DNA of 64,000 nucleotides, from assembly GCA_934157035.1 (NCBI GenBank), contig CAKPHG010000002.1, positions 186,001 through 250,000 on the forward strand, written 5' to 3'. The notes under the pieces were generated by a model. That model made no database searches and was not told the origin of the DNA. It saw only the letters and a program-made list of their open reading frames with translations. Positions 26,990 through 35,648 of the stretch are shown one piece after another. Each line of letters begins with the position of its first letter. Positions within the stretch are counted from its first letter, which is position 1. The position numbers were made by a program, and so were the translations under genes. The stretch is from an uncultured Clostridia bacterium. Lineage in GTDB: Bacteria > Bacillota > Clostridia > TANB77 > CAG-508.

Positions 26990-27036
26990 ATACCAAGGAT
27001 TTAAAATTATTTAAATCCTTGGCAAAATTATTATAA

Positions 27037-27111
27037 GGCCCCTTGGTCAAGCGGTTAAGACATCGCCCTTTCACGGCGGAGACATGGGTTCGATTCCCGT
27101 AGGGGTCACCA
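27037..27111 (+). tRNA. tRNA-Glu (anticodon TTC)
   Basis: 75-nt cloverleaf with encoded CCA. The acceptor GGCCCCT pairs with AGGGGTC, and the anticodon TTC lies in CCTTTCACGG. Confidence 0.97.
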
Positions 27112-27122
27112 ATACCTTATAT

Positions 27123-27198
<76 letters not shown>

Positions 27199-27206
27199 AT
27201 ACTTAA

Positions 27207-27241
27207 AATCAAGCTTGTATTATTACTTGCTTGGTTTTTTG
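27207..27241 (+). terminator. Terminator of the tRNA cluster
   Basis: AATCAAGC (27207-27214) pairs with GCTTGGTT (27229-27236, one G-U) and runs into T. Confidence 0.8.
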
Positions 27242-27292
27242 CATTTAAAGAATATTTTTTAAAGAAAAAAATAAAATTCATAGGTGGTAAAG

Positions 27293-28021
27293 ATGAAAAA
27301 AACAATTATAGTTACAGGTGCATCTAGAGGAATAGGTGCGGCAATAGTAAAAATGCTAGCAAAAGAAGATTATAATATAGTATTAAACTATAATAAATCA
27401 GAAGAGATTGCTAAAAAAATGCAAGAAGAATTCACAAGACAAGGAAAGAATGTGGAAATCTTTAAAGCAGATGTGTCAAAAAGAGAAGAAGTAAAAAAAT
27501 TAATAGAATTTACAATTAATAAATTTAAAAAAATAGATGTATTAATAAATAATGCAGGTATATCTCAAACAAGATTATTTACAGATATTACAGACGAAGA
27601 CTGGAACAACATGTTAAATGTAAATTTAAATTCTGTATTTTATATGACACAAGAAATAGTACCATATATGATACATGAAAAAGAAGGATGTATAATAAAT
27701 ATATCTTCTATATGGGGAATAACAGGAGCAGCTTGCGAAACACATTATAGTGTAGCAAAGGCAGGAGTAGATGCAATGACTAAATCTTTAGCAAAAGAAT
27801 TGGGACCTTCAAACATAAGAGTAAATAGCATAGCTCCAGGAATTATAGACACAGATATGAATAAATATTTATCAGATGAGGATTTGGCAAATATAGAAGA
27901 TGAAATACCACTTGGAAAAGTAGGAAATCCAGAAACAGTTGCTAAATGTGTTAAATGGCTTATAGAAGATGATTATACAACAGGGCAAATAATAGGTATT
28001 AATGGCGGATGGAATATATAA
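27293..28021 (+). CDS. Short-chain dehydrogenase/reductase, FabG-like
   Basis: NAD(P)-dependent oxidoreductase of the classical SDR family, 242 residues. The cofactor motif TGASRGIG is at 7-14, NNAG near 88-91, the catalytic serine in ISSIWG, and YSVAKAG carries the YxxxK dyad. The sequence is close to 3-oxoacyl-ACP reductases, but it stands alone, without fatty-acid synthesis genes, so its substrate is unknown. The start is ATG 27293 behind AGGTGG; an upstream GTG (27284) lies inside that site. A 14-bp perfect terminator follows. Confidence 0.9.
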   Translation: MKKTIIVTGASRGIGAAIVKMLAKEDYNIVLNYNKSEEIAKKMQEEFTRQGKNVEIFKADVSKREEVKKLIEFTINKFKKIDVLINNAGISQTRLFTDITDEDWNNMLNVNLNSVFYMTQEIVPYMIHEKEGCIINISSIWGITGAACETHYSVAKAGVDAMTKSLAKELGPSNIRVNSIAPGIIDTDMNKYLSDEDLANIEDEIPLGKVGNPETVAKCVKWLIEDDYTTGQIIGINGGWNI

Positions 28022-28023
28022 AA

Positions 28024-28061
28024 AATAAGTTAGTAATTTTTAATTACTAACTTATTTTTTA
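28024..28061. terminator. Terminator between converging SDR and CBM-like genes
   Basis: AATAAGTTAGTAAT (28024-28037) and ATTACTAACTTATT (28043-28056) pair perfectly around a 5-nt loop, followed by T. Confidence 0.9.
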
Positions 28062-28062
28062 T

Positions 28063-28542
28063 TTATTCTTCATTCATTTTTCTTTTATAATTTCCAGAGA
28101 TTATTTTTGGAAAATATTTTATTATTTTATATACTGCTAATTTTATTTTTTTACTCCAAATATAAGATTTTCTTAGACCTTTATGCATATCCATACTATT
28201 TTCTCCAACAAAAACTAAAGAAGTTTCAGATTCTTCTTGTTCTTGCTTTTCTTCTATAGGAAATACAAAATTTTGACCAAAATTATTGTCCCAAATATTA
28301 GCATTATTTCTAAAACAAAGATTTAAAGTTTCTCCTTTTAAAACATCTATTTCACATTGAAAACCAAGCTCAGTTTTTTCCATTTTTATTTCAGAAACAT
28401 TATCCCAATTTAAACCAAAGCCGTAATGTAAGTAAACTTCTGAAGAATTAATTTGAAATAAATATCCAACATAAGAAATTTTAACTTTTTCACCTTCAAT
28501 AATTTTATCTGTATTAAAAAATATATTTTTAACTAATTCCAT
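28063..28542 (-). CDS. Cytoplasmic starch-binding-like (CBM25/53-type) protein
   Basis: A 159-residue protein. Residues 1-95 look like a carbohydrate-binding module: alternating strands, YLHYGFGLNWDNVSEIKMEKTE, and the late NNANIWDNNFGQNFVFPI block, which is close to the WDNN...F.FPI signature of CBM25/CBM53. A glutamate-rich linker (about 95-105) and a basic C-terminal helix (SKKIKLAVYKIIKYFPKI) follow. There is no signal peptide and no catalytic domain. A glycogen-binding or scaffold role is possible. It has its own promoter at 28588-28616. Confidence 0.65.
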   Translation of the reverse strand: MELVKNIFFNTDKIIEGEKVKISYVGYLFQINSSEVYLHYGFGLNWDNVSEIKMEKTELGFQCEIDVLKGETLNLCFRNNANIWDNNFGQNFVFPIEEKQEQEESETSLVFVGENSMDMHKGLRKSYIWSKKIKLAVYKIIKYFPKIISGNYKRKMNEE

Positions 28543-28587
28543 TATTTTTTCTCCTTAGATTTTATCTATTTTATCTTTTGCAAAGAC

Positions 28588-28616
28588 ATTATAATATTAA
28601 AAAAAACAATATTCAA
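28588..28616 (-). promoter_or_regulatory. Promoter of the CBM-like gene
   Basis: Minus strand TTGAAT (28616-28611), 17-bp spacer, TATAAT (28593-28588). Confidence 0.7.
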
Positions 28617-28636
28617 GCTTTTTTTACATATTTTTT

Positions 28637-29206
28637 TTATATATTAAAAATTTTACCTATAATAGTAAAATTTTCATCTTCCGATAAATCAATATCAGAA
28701 TACTTCTTATTATCTGCTCTTAAAACTAATTTATCTTTACGAATTATAAACCTACGAATAAATATAGAGTCATTATATTTAAAAAGACCAATATCTTTAT
28801 TATTTAAAGGAACATTCAGTTCTATAAAACAATAAGAATCTTTTTTTAATGTAGGTTCCATGCAATCATCTAAAACTTTTATAGCAATAGAAGCGTTTGG
28901 TATATTTGATGGACATTCTATGAAATTAGAATATGAGTCTATTGCTAAAACCTTATTATATGTTAAATGATTTAGCATTTTGCATCTTGTATATTCTTCA
29001 TTTATAGTTGTGTCATATAAACTTGTTAAAGGTTGGTAAGGAACATCTAAAGCTTTAGAGATAGATTTTAGAGCTTTATGACTTGGATTTCTTTCACCTT
29101 TTTCTATATGTGTTAAATGACCAATATTAATTCCAGTTTTTCTTGAAACTTCAGCTTTTGTAATATGTTTATCTTTTCTAATTTTAGTAATCATACTGCC
29201 TAGCAT
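28637..29206 (-). CDS. XRE-family regulator with degenerate S24 (LexA/CI-like) domain
   Basis: A 189-residue repressor-like protein. The N-terminal HTH (about 3-58) reads MITKIRKDKHITKAEVSRKTGINIGHLTHIEKGERNPS. The C-terminal half has the S24 fold pattern, but the nucleophile position is Cys (DDCMEP) and the general-base lysine position is Arg (FIRRF). Autocleavage as in LexA or CI is therefore unlikely, and it may respond by another signal. The start is ATG 29206 behind AAAGAGG; a TTG at 29230 is the alternative. It is divergent from the VanW gene, 154 bp away, with its promoter in between. Confidence 0.85.
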   Translation of the reverse strand: MLGSMITKIRKDKHITKAEVSRKTGINIGHLTHIEKGERNPSHKALKSISKALDVPYQPLTSLYDTTINEEYTRCKMLNHLTYNKVLAIDSYSNFIECPSNIPNASIAIKVLDDCMEPTLKKDSYCFIELNVPLNNKDIGLFKYNDSIFIRRFIIRKDKLVLRADNKKYSDIDLSEDENFTIIGKIFNI

Positions 29207-29241
29207 ATATAGATCAACCTCTTTCAACAATATTTGTGCTT

Positions 29242-29270
29242 ATTATACATAAAAACTTTAAACTTGTCTA
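29242..29270 (-). promoter_or_regulatory. Promoter of the XRE/S24-like gene
   Basis: Minus strand TAGACA (29270-29265), 17-bp spacer, TATAAT (29247-29242). Confidence 0.75.
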
Positions 29271-29360
29271 TAAGTAAGTGAAAAACTTAACAAAAATGTA
29301 ATATTTGTAATATTGTAAAAATAAATGCGATATGATAGTATAAAAGAAGGAGTAAAAAAT

Positions 29361-31007
29361 ATGTCTAGAGATAGAAGAATAAGAAATAGAAAAAAAAATA
29401 AATTAAATAAGAATACAAAAGTAATAAAAATAGGAATATTACTTTTATTAATATTGTTTATTTCAGTAATATTTTCTATTTTAAATATAGGAAACGATAA
29501 AATTATAAAAGGTGTTAAAATAGGAAATGTAGATGTCTCTGATTTAAGTATGGAAGAGGCAACAAATAAAGTAAATACATATTACAAAGAAAAAACTTTG
29601 TCTGATATAAATATAGAGTATGAAGAAATGCAGGAAATTATTAATATAGAACAATTAAATCCTAGCATAGATATAGACAAAATAGTAAAAGAAGCAATGC
29701 TTATAGGAAAATCAGGAAATATAATAAAAGATAATTATCAAATTTTATTTACATTAGTATTTAAAAATAACTTAAAATATGATGTAAAATTAGACGAAAA
29801 AGAAATTAATAAAAAAATAGAAGAATTAAATTCTAAATTACCAGGAGCATTACAAAAAACAAATTATTATATAGAAAATGAAAATTTAATAATAATAAAA
29901 GGAAAAAAAGGAATAGAAATAAATAAAGAAGAATTTATAAAAAAAATAAACGAAACAATAAAAAAAGAAGAAAAGCGATTTGAAATTCCAGTAGAAAACA
30001 GTGTGCCAGAAGAAATTGACATAGAAAAAATATATAAAGAGATATATAAAGAAGCGAAAAATGCATATATAGAAGAAAATCCTACTCAAGTACATGCACA
30101 AGTTAATGGAGTAGATTTTGCTATTTCATTAGAACAAGCAAAACAGATAATAAGCGAAGAAAAAGAAGAATATGTAATTCCATTAAAAATAACAATACCA
30201 GAAATAACACTTGATGATTTAAGTAAGGAAGCGTTTCCACAGATATTAGGAACATTTACAACAACATACAGTGCATCAAATGAAAATAGAGAAACAAATT
30301 TAAAATTATCATCAGAGAAAATAAATGGAACAATAATAATGCCTGGAGAGATTTTCTCTTATAATAAAATTGTTGGAGAAAGAACTATAGCAAAAGGATA
30401 CAAAGAAGCAGCCGTGTATTCAGGAGGAAAAGTTATAAATGGAATAGGTGGAGGAATATGCCAATTATCATCTACTCTATACAATGCTGTAGTATATGCA
30501 AATTTAGAGATAGTATCAAGATCAAATCATATGTTTTTAACATCTTATGTAACAGCAGGAAGAGATGCAACAGTATCTTGGGGAACTTTAGATTTTTCGT
30601 TTAAAAATACGAGAAAATATCCAATAAAAGTAGTTTCAATAGTAAAAAATGGACTGGTAACAGTAGAAATACAAGGGTTAAAAGAAGAAAAAGAATATGA
30701 AGTTGTAATAGAAAATAAAGTTACAGAAGTTATACCATATCAAGTAAAATATGTTAAAGATGATAAACTAGAAGAAGGAGAAACACAGATTGTACAATAT
30801 GGAGCAAATGGAGCAAAATCTATAACTTATAAAGTATTAAAATATAATGGAAATGTTGTGTCTAGAGAAATACTTTCGACAGATACATATAGTGCGTTAG
30901 AAAGAATTATAAAAATAGGAAATAAAAAAGTTCAAGAAGTTAATGCAAATGAAAATGAAGAAAGAATAAATCCAGAATTATTGAAATTAATAAAAGAATT
31001 AAATTAA
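29361..31007 (+). CDS. VanW-family membrane-anchored envelope protein (1)
   Basis: A 548-residue protein with a basic N-terminus and one membrane anchor (about 22-43: KIGILLLLILFISVIFSIL), so most of it is extracytoplasmic. About 55-290 form two putative peptidoglycan-binding (PG_binding_4-like) units. The VanW domain spans roughly 290-430, with MPGEIFSYNKIVGERT, NGIGGGICQLSSTLYNAV and GRDATVSWG. A G5-like C-terminal part follows. VanW is named from vancomycin-resistance clusters but its function is unknown and no other van genes are here. The start at 29361 follows AGAAGGAG; an ATG at 29325 lacks a site. A paralogue lies at 59601-61475. Confidence 0.9.
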   Translation: MSRDRRIRNRKKNKLNKNTKVIKIGILLLLILFISVIFSILNIGNDKIIKGVKIGNVDVSDLSMEEATNKVNTYYKEKTLSDINIEYEEMQEIINIEQLNPSIDIDKIVKEAMLIGKSGNIIKDNYQILFTLVFKNNLKYDVKLDEKEINKKIEELNSKLPGALQKTNYYIENENLIIIKGKKGIEINKEEFIKKINETIKKEEKRFEIPVENSVPEEIDIEKIYKEIYKEAKNAYIEENPTQVHAQVNGVDFAISLEQAKQIISEEKEEYVIPLKITIPEITLDDLSKEAFPQILGTFTTTYSASNENRETNLKLSSEKINGTIIMPGEIFSYNKIVGERTIAKGYKEAAVYSGGKVINGIGGGICQLSSTLYNAVVYANLEIVSRSNHMFLTSYVTAGRDATVSWGTLDFSFKNTRKYPIKVVSIVKNGLVTVEIQGLKEEKEYEVVIENKVTEVIPYQVKYVKDDKLEEGETQIVQYGANGAKSITYKVLKYNGNVVSREILSTDTYSALERIIKIGNKKVQEVNANENEERINPELLKLIKELN

Positions 31008-31036
31008 AAAGGATAGAAATATCCTTTTTAATTTTA
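31004..31036 (+). terminator. Terminator behind VanW gene 1
   Basis: TTAAAAAGGATA (31004-31015), GAAA loop, TATCCTTTTTAA (31020-31031), then T-rich. Confidence 0.85.
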
Positions 31037-31043
31037 CTATGTA

Positions 31044-31072
31044 TTGACAAAAAATAAGTTTAGTCGTATAAT
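31044..31072 (+). promoter_or_regulatory. tRNA-Lys(CTT) promoter
   Basis: Perfect consensus TTGACA (31044-31049), 17 bp, TATAAT (31067-31072), 15 bp before the tRNA. Confidence 0.92.
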
Positions 31073-31087
31073 AAAAATTGTTCATAA

Positions 31088-31163
31088 GCGCTATTAGCTC
31101 AGTTGGTAGAGCAGCTGACTCTTAATCAGAAGGTCCGGGGTTCGACCCCCCGATGGCGCACCA
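31088..31163 (+). tRNA. tRNA-Lys (anticodon CTT)
   Basis: 76-nt cloverleaf with encoded CCA. The acceptor GCGCTAT pairs with ATGGCGC, and the anticodon CTT lies in CTGACTCTTAATCAG. It complements the TTT isoacceptor at 26914. Confidence 0.97.
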
Positions 31164-31195
31164 AAAACACTTTTTTTAAAAAAGTGTTTTTTTAT
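31164..31195 (+). terminator. Terminator behind tRNA-Lys(CTT)
   Basis: AAAACACTTTTTT pairs with AAAAAAGTGTTTT and ends in a T-run. Confidence 0.85.
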
Positions 31196-31219
31196 ACTAA
31201 AAATGTAGTAGGAGAAAAA

Positions 31220-31642
31220 ATGAATATAGAACAATTTATAGAATTTATAAGAGACTTTGTAAATAAAGAATTGAGTGATAGAGTAGTTCCTGGTTTCGAA
31301 CCATCAAAAATGTTTTTATATGGACATTGTTATGATTTTACAAAAATAATAAAACATTTTTATAAAGATGCACAAATTTATATAAATAAAAAAAGAACTC
31401 ATAGTGTGGTAAAAATAAATGGAAAATTATATGACATAACTGGAAAAATCAAAGAAAAAGAAATATATGAATTAGCAAATGAAGAAGACTTCAATTATAT
31501 GGAAGAAGCATTTGGAACAGAACTAATGAAAAATGCAAGTGAATATTTTATAGAAGAATTAGAAAAATGTAATATAAAAAAATATTTGATAGATACTAGT
31601 GAAAAAATCATAGATAAACAAAATGAAGATAATGAAAGATAA
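31220..31642 (+). CDS. Uncharacterised small protein with C-H-D arrangement
   Basis: A 140-residue cytoplasmic protein, start ATG 31220 behind TAGGAG. A longer in-frame reading from 31103 would run through the tRNA and is rejected. The core FLYGHCYDFTKIIKHFYKDAQIYINKKRTHSVVKINGKLYDITG places a Cys (helix start), a His on a strand and an Asp on the next strand. This order is typical of papain-like/transglutaminase-like folds. The N-terminal helix NIEQFIEFIRDFVNKEL and an acidic C-terminal tail flank it. The enzymatic reading is inference; I do not recognise a named family. Confidence 0.75.
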   Translation: MNIEQFIEFIRDFVNKELSDRVVPGFEPSKMFLYGHCYDFTKIIKHFYKDAQIYINKKRTHSVVKINGKLYDITGKIKEKEIYELANEEDFNYMEEAFGTELMKNASEYFIEELEKCNIKKYLIDTSEKIIDKQNEDNER

Positions 31643-31703
31643 AAAATAAAAATATTGTATATAAGAGTAAAAAAAGTTATAATAATAAAAAGGGGTGACA
31701 AAA

Positions 31704-32663
31704 ATGATAAAAATGTATAATACATCAGTTGAAACGAATATTACAGAAGAAGTACAAGAATTTAAAAAAGGAAATTGGATAAATATGATTTCACCTACAG
31801 AAGAAGAAATTCAAAAGGTATGTGAAAAAATAAATATAAAAGAAGATTTTATCCGTTACTCATTAGATTATGAGGAAAAAGCCAGAATAGATATAGAAGA
31901 GGACGATAATACTACATTATTTATTATTGATGTCCCAATATTAGAAAAAGAAAACAATGAACAAATATATTCAACAATGCCACTTGGAATGATAATAGTT
32001 AGAGATGATTATTTTATAACTGTATCATTAAAACAAAACAAAGTAATATCAGAATTAGAAAAAAACAAAACAAGAAATAATATAATTACGTATAAAAAAA
32101 GTAGAATGATTCTACAAATATTTTATAAAAATGCAGAATTATATTTAAAAAATTTAAAAAAAATAAATAAAGAAACAGAAATAGCAGAAAGTGTATTAAA
32201 AACATCACTAAAAAATAAAGAATTATTAAAAATGCTTTCACTAGAAAAAAGTTTAGTTTACTTTACAACATCTTTAAAATCAAATGAAGTAGTAATGGAA
32301 AAAACATTAAGGGGAAAAGTATTAAAATTGTATGAAGAAGATGAAGATATACTTGAAGATGCAATTATAGAAAATAAACAAGCTATGGAAATGTCAAAAA
32401 TATACAGTGATATTTTAAATGGAACAATGGATGCATACGCATCTATTATCTCAAACAATTTAAATGGAGTTATGAAATTTTTAACATCAATAACAATAAT
32501 TTTAGCAATACCAACAATGATTGCAAGTTATTGGGGAATGAACGTTGAAGTTCCAATGGAATTTAGCCACTCACCTTGGGCTTTCTATGCAGTAGTATTA
32601 TTTTCAATAATATTAGGAATAATAGCAATGATTTGGCTTAAAAAGAAAGATATGTTAGACTGA
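31704..32663 (+). CDS. CorA-family Mg2+/divalent cation transporter
   Basis: A 319-residue CorA-type channel. The cytoplasmic alpha/beta N-domain (to about 150) and long stalk helices (about 150-255) lead to two C-terminal membrane segments with the hallmark YWGMNVEVP loop between them (GMN near 276-278). The C-terminus is basic (WLKKKDMLD). The ATG at 31704 follows AGGGG; GTG 31695 overlaps that site. No Mg-sensing riboswitch is seen in the short leader. A 16-bp stem terminator follows. Confidence 0.92.
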   Translation: MIKMYNTSVETNITEEVQEFKKGNWINMISPTEEEIQKVCEKINIKEDFIRYSLDYEEKARIDIEEDDNTTLFIIDVPILEKENNEQIYSTMPLGMIIVRDDYFITVSLKQNKVISELEKNKTRNNIITYKKSRMILQIFYKNAELYLKNLKKINKETEIAESVLKTSLKNKELLKMLSLEKSLVYFTTSLKSNEVVMEKTLRGKVLKLYEEDEDILEDAIIENKQAMEMSKIYSDILNGTMDAYASIISNNLNGVMKFLTSITIILAIPTMIASYWGMNVEVPMEFSHSPWAFYAVVLFSIILGIIAMIWLKKKDMLD

Positions 32664-32686
32664 TCAAAATAAATAAAAAATAAATG

Positions 32687-32735
32687 AAAGATTCTAATTT
32701 ATTAAAAATAATTTTTATAAATTAGAATCTTTTTG
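32687..32735 (+). terminator. Terminator behind corA-like gene
   Basis: AAAGATTCTAATTTAT (32687-32702) pairs with ATAAATTAGAATCTTT (32717-32732), then T. Confidence 0.88.
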
Positions 32736-32797
32736 TATAAAAAATGAAAAAAATGAACATAATAATGATAAAAATAATAAATAGAAAGGGAAAAAAT

Positions 32798-32989
32798 ATG
32801 AAAGTTATAGATATAATTGCACTTGTTTTAATCATTATTGGTGCCATAAATTGGGGATTAGTTGGAATATTTAACTTTAATTTAGTAGAGGCAATATTTG
32901 GAGGGTTATCTGTTCTAACTAGAATAATTTATATATTAGTTGGTATCTCAGGTTTATGGGGAATTAAGTTAATATTTGATAAAAATTAA
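32798..32989 (+). CDS. DUF378 small membrane protein
   Basis: 63 residues with two membrane helices and the family signature IGAINWGLVGIFNFNLVEAIFG between them. The second helix ends in GLWGIKLIF. Function is unknown. The start is ATG 32798 behind AAAGGG; an earlier in-frame ATG (32744) has no ribosome site and lies next to the preceding terminator. Confidence 0.9.
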   Translation: MKVIDIIALVLIIIGAINWGLVGIFNFNLVEAIFGGLSVLTRIIYILVGISGLWGIKLIFDKN

Positions 32990-33019
32990 AAATGAAAGTC
33001 ATTCGACTTTCATTTTTTT
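32990..33019 (+). terminator. Terminator behind DUF378 gene
   Basis: AAATGAAAGTC (32990-33000), ATTC loop, GACTTTCATTT (33005-33015), T-run. Confidence 0.9.
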
Positions 33020-33154
33020 ATAGAAATAAGATTTACATATTATTAAAAAATAAAAATTAAAAAACTCGAGATTGCTATTGTCCGTAAATAATCCTTTACA
33101 AAAAACAAAAAATTATATATAATAAGCTAAGACAAAAAACGAGGAGGAAAAAAC

Positions 33155-34735
33155 ATGTTAAATGCTATAGGTGTTACTATTAGATTTGGAAAAAGAACAT
33201 TATTTGAAGATGTAAATATTAAATTTAATAAAGGATGTTGTTATGGAATAATTGGTGCAAATGGTGCAGGAAAATCAACATTTTTAAAAGTATTATCAGG
33301 AGAATTAGAGCCAAGTAAAGGTGAAGTAACAATGGATAAGGGCGAAAGATTATCTGTTTTAAAACAAGACCACTTTGCTTATGAAGGCTATACTGTAATG
33401 GATACAGTTATAATGGGTAACCAAGAATTATATAATATTATGAAAGAAAAAGACGCTATTTATGCAAAACCAGATTTTAGCGAAGAAGATGGAATGAAAG
33501 CTGCAAAATTAGAAGAAAGATTTGCAGAATTAGATGGATGGAATGCAGAATCTGATGCAGCTGTACTTTTAAATGATTTAGGAATAGAAACACAAAATCA
33601 TTATAAATTAATGAGTGAACTAGAAGCAAAAGAAAAAGTAAAAGTACTTTTAGCACAAGCACTATTTGGAAACCCAGACATATTACTATTAGATGAACCT
33701 ACAAACGATTTGGATTTAAAAAGTATAGCATGGCTTGAAGAATTTTTAATTAATTTTGAAAACACAGTAATAGTAGTGTCACACGATAGATATTTCTTAA
33801 ATAAAGTATGTACACATATTGCAGATGTTGACTTTGGACAAATAAAAGTATATCCAGGAAACTATGATTTCTGGTATGAATCAAGCCAACTTTTAGCAAA
33901 ACAAATGAAAGAACAAAACAAGAAAAAAGAAGAAAAAATAAAAGAATTACAAGCATTTATTGCAAGATTTAGTGCAAATGCTTCAAAATCAAAACAAGCA
34001 ACATCAAGAAAAAAATCATTGGAAAAAATTGAATTGGATGAAATAAAACCATCAAATAGAAGATATCCATACATAGATTTTAAACCAGATAGAGAGCCAG
34101 GAAAGGAAATATTAAAAGTTAAAAATATTTCAAAAACTATAAATGGAGAAAAATTATTAGACAATGTTTCATTTGTAGTAAAAGAAGGAGATAAAATTGC
34201 ATTTTTAGCAGATAATGAAAATGCAAAAACAGTATTATTTCAAATAATAGCAGGAGAACTAAAACCAGATGAAGGTGAAATAGATTGGGGAACAACTATT
34301 ACAAATACATATTTTCCTAAAGATAACAACTATTTATTTGAAGAAGATATGACAATAACAGATTGGCTTCGCCAATATTCAAAAGACCCAGACGAAACTT
34401 ATGTAAGAAGCTTTTTAGGAAGAATGTTATTTTCTGGTGAAGAAGCACTTAAATATGTAAAAGTGCTATCAGGCGGAGAAAAAGTAAGATGCGTACTTTC
34501 AAAAATGATGCTTTCAGGAGCAAATTTCTTAATAATGGATGAACCAACAAACCATTTAGACATGGAAAGTATAACAGCATTAAATGAAGGAATGACAAAA
34601 TTTAAAGGAAACATTATATTTACATCACATGACCATCAATTAACACAAACAGTAGCAAATAGAATAATAGATATAAAACTAGATAAGGTTGTAGATAGAG
34701 AAGTAACATATAATGAATACTTAGGAATCGAGTAA
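33155..34735 (+). CDS. ABC-F ATPase, YkpA/YbiT type
   Basis: Soluble twin-ATPase ABC-F protein that acts on ribosomes, 526 residues. NBD1 has Walker A GANGAGKST (about 34-42), a degenerate signature MSELEAKEKVKVLLAQALFG and Walker B ILLLDEPTNDLD. The linker (about 245-310) is helical and basic (KEKIKELQAFIARFSANASKSKQATSRKK). NBD2 has an intact LSGGEKVR and FLIMDEPTNHLD, but its P-loop is replaced by LADNENAKTV, without the glycines. The start follows GAGGAGG. YbiT-type proteins tolerate some signature decay; the missing NBD2 P-loop is still notable. It is not obviously an antibiotic-resistance member. Confidence 0.92.
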   Translation: MLNAIGVTIRFGKRTLFEDVNIKFNKGCCYGIIGANGAGKSTFLKVLSGELEPSKGEVTMDKGERLSVLKQDHFAYEGYTVMDTVIMGNQELYNIMKEKDAIYAKPDFSEEDGMKAAKLEERFAELDGWNAESDAAVLLNDLGIETQNHYKLMSELEAKEKVKVLLAQALFGNPDILLLDEPTNDLDLKSIAWLEEFLINFENTVIVVSHDRYFLNKVCTHIADVDFGQIKVYPGNYDFWYESSQLLAKQMKEQNKKKEEKIKELQAFIARFSANASKSKQATSRKKSLEKIELDEIKPSNRRYPYIDFKPDREPGKEILKVKNISKTINGEKLLDNVSFVVKEGDKIAFLADNENAKTVLFQIIAGELKPDEGEIDWGTTITNTYFPKDNNYLFEEDMTITDWLRQYSKDPDETYVRSFLGRMLFSGEEALKYVKVLSGGEKVRCVLSKMMLSGANFLIMDEPTNHLDMESITALNEGMTKFKGNIIFTSHDHQLTQTVANRIIDIKLDKVVDREVTYNEYLGIE

Positions 34736-34739
34736 CACT

Positions 34740-34771
34740 AGGGACGGTCCTTTTCGTTCCGAATACGGAAC
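34740..34771 (+). repeat. Left inverted repeat (REP-like)
   Basis: Starts AGGGACGGTCCTTTTC and ends in the palindrome GTTCCGAATACGGAAC, which can fold as a REP-type hairpin. The inner side continues GGGACAATCCTTT. Confidence 0.88.
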
Positions 34772-34845
34772 ATAAGGGACAATCCTTTAATAAAAAGGAA
34801 AAAATGAAATAGGGGCTAAATAATAAAAAGAAAGAAGGTAGTATT

Positions 34846-35628
34846 ATGCCCCGTAAAGCAAGAAAAGATTTAGAGACTGGATTTTTCCATGTAATGGTCC
34901 AAGGAATAAAAAAAGAAAAGATATTTTATAATAATAAGTATAAAGAAAAGTATATTTATTTGATGAAATTTTTTAAAGAAAAACAAAAAATAGACATTAT
35001 AAGTTTTTGTGTAATGAAAAATCATGTACATATAATTATATATACAGAAGATATAAATGAGCTTACTGTATTTATGAGAAAACTAAATACAACATATGCA
35101 ATAAACTACAATAAAGAGGAAAAAAGAGTGGGCTATGTATTCAGAAATAGATTTGAATGTAAGGAAATATATAATCAAGATTATTTAACAAAGTGTATTA
35201 AATATGTGCATATGAATCCAGTAAAAGCTGGTATTGTAGGATTAGAGAAAGACTATAAATATTCAAGTTATAATGATTATATAAATAAAAAAGGAATTAT
35301 TACAGAAGAAATAATACAAAAGATATTCAATTCAAAATATAATTATTTAAAAGAATTTTTAAAGATAGAATATGATGAAAAATTATTTAAAGAATTAGAA
35401 AAAGAAGAAATTACAGAAGAAAAATTACAAGAAGAAATAGATAAGTTTATAAAAAAAGAAGAGATAACATTAAGAGAATTACAAGAAGACAAAAGATTAA
35501 TAAAAAAATTGTATAATTCAATGGAGTTGAAACCAACAAAAACAAAATTAGCAGAAAATATAGGAATAAGTAGAATAAGATTAAGTAAAATATTAAACGA
35601 TTATAAAGAAATAAAAAAGAAAAGTTAA
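34846..35628 (+). CDS. REP-associated tyrosine transposase (Y1_Tnp/TnpA_REP)
   Basis: Single-strand DNA transposase, 260 residues. The N-terminal MPRKARKDLETGFFHVMVQG is the usual RAYT opening. The HUH pair is NHVHIII (H60, H62), and the nucleophile is probably Y120 in IKYVHMNPVKAG. GYVFRNRFECKEI is a conserved strand. Residues 180-260 form a glutamate/lysine-rich helical tail ending in a helix-turn-helix-like segment (KTKLAENIGISRIRLSKIL). The GAAGGTAG ribosome site precedes the start. It appears intact and may still act on the flanking repeats. Confidence 0.93.
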   Translation: MPRKARKDLETGFFHVMVQGIKKEKIFYNNKYKEKYIYLMKFFKEKQKIDIISFCVMKNHVHIIIYTEDINELTVFMRKLNTTYAINYNKEEKRVGYVFRNRFECKEIYNQDYLTKCIKYVHMNPVKAGIVGLEKDYKYSSYNDYINKKGIITEEIIQKIFNSKYNYLKEFLKIEYDEKLFKELEKEEITEEKLQEEIDKFIKKEEITLRELQEDKRLIKKLYNSMELKPTKTKLAENIGISRIRLSKILNDYKEIKKKS

Positions 35629-35648
35629 ACATAAGGAGTGTCCCAAGT

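Noticed and set aside
31103..31219. Longer N-terminus for the 140-residue protein at 31220
   Set aside because: The extension would be read through tRNA-Lys(CTT) and its terminator; ATG 31220 has its own ribosome site.
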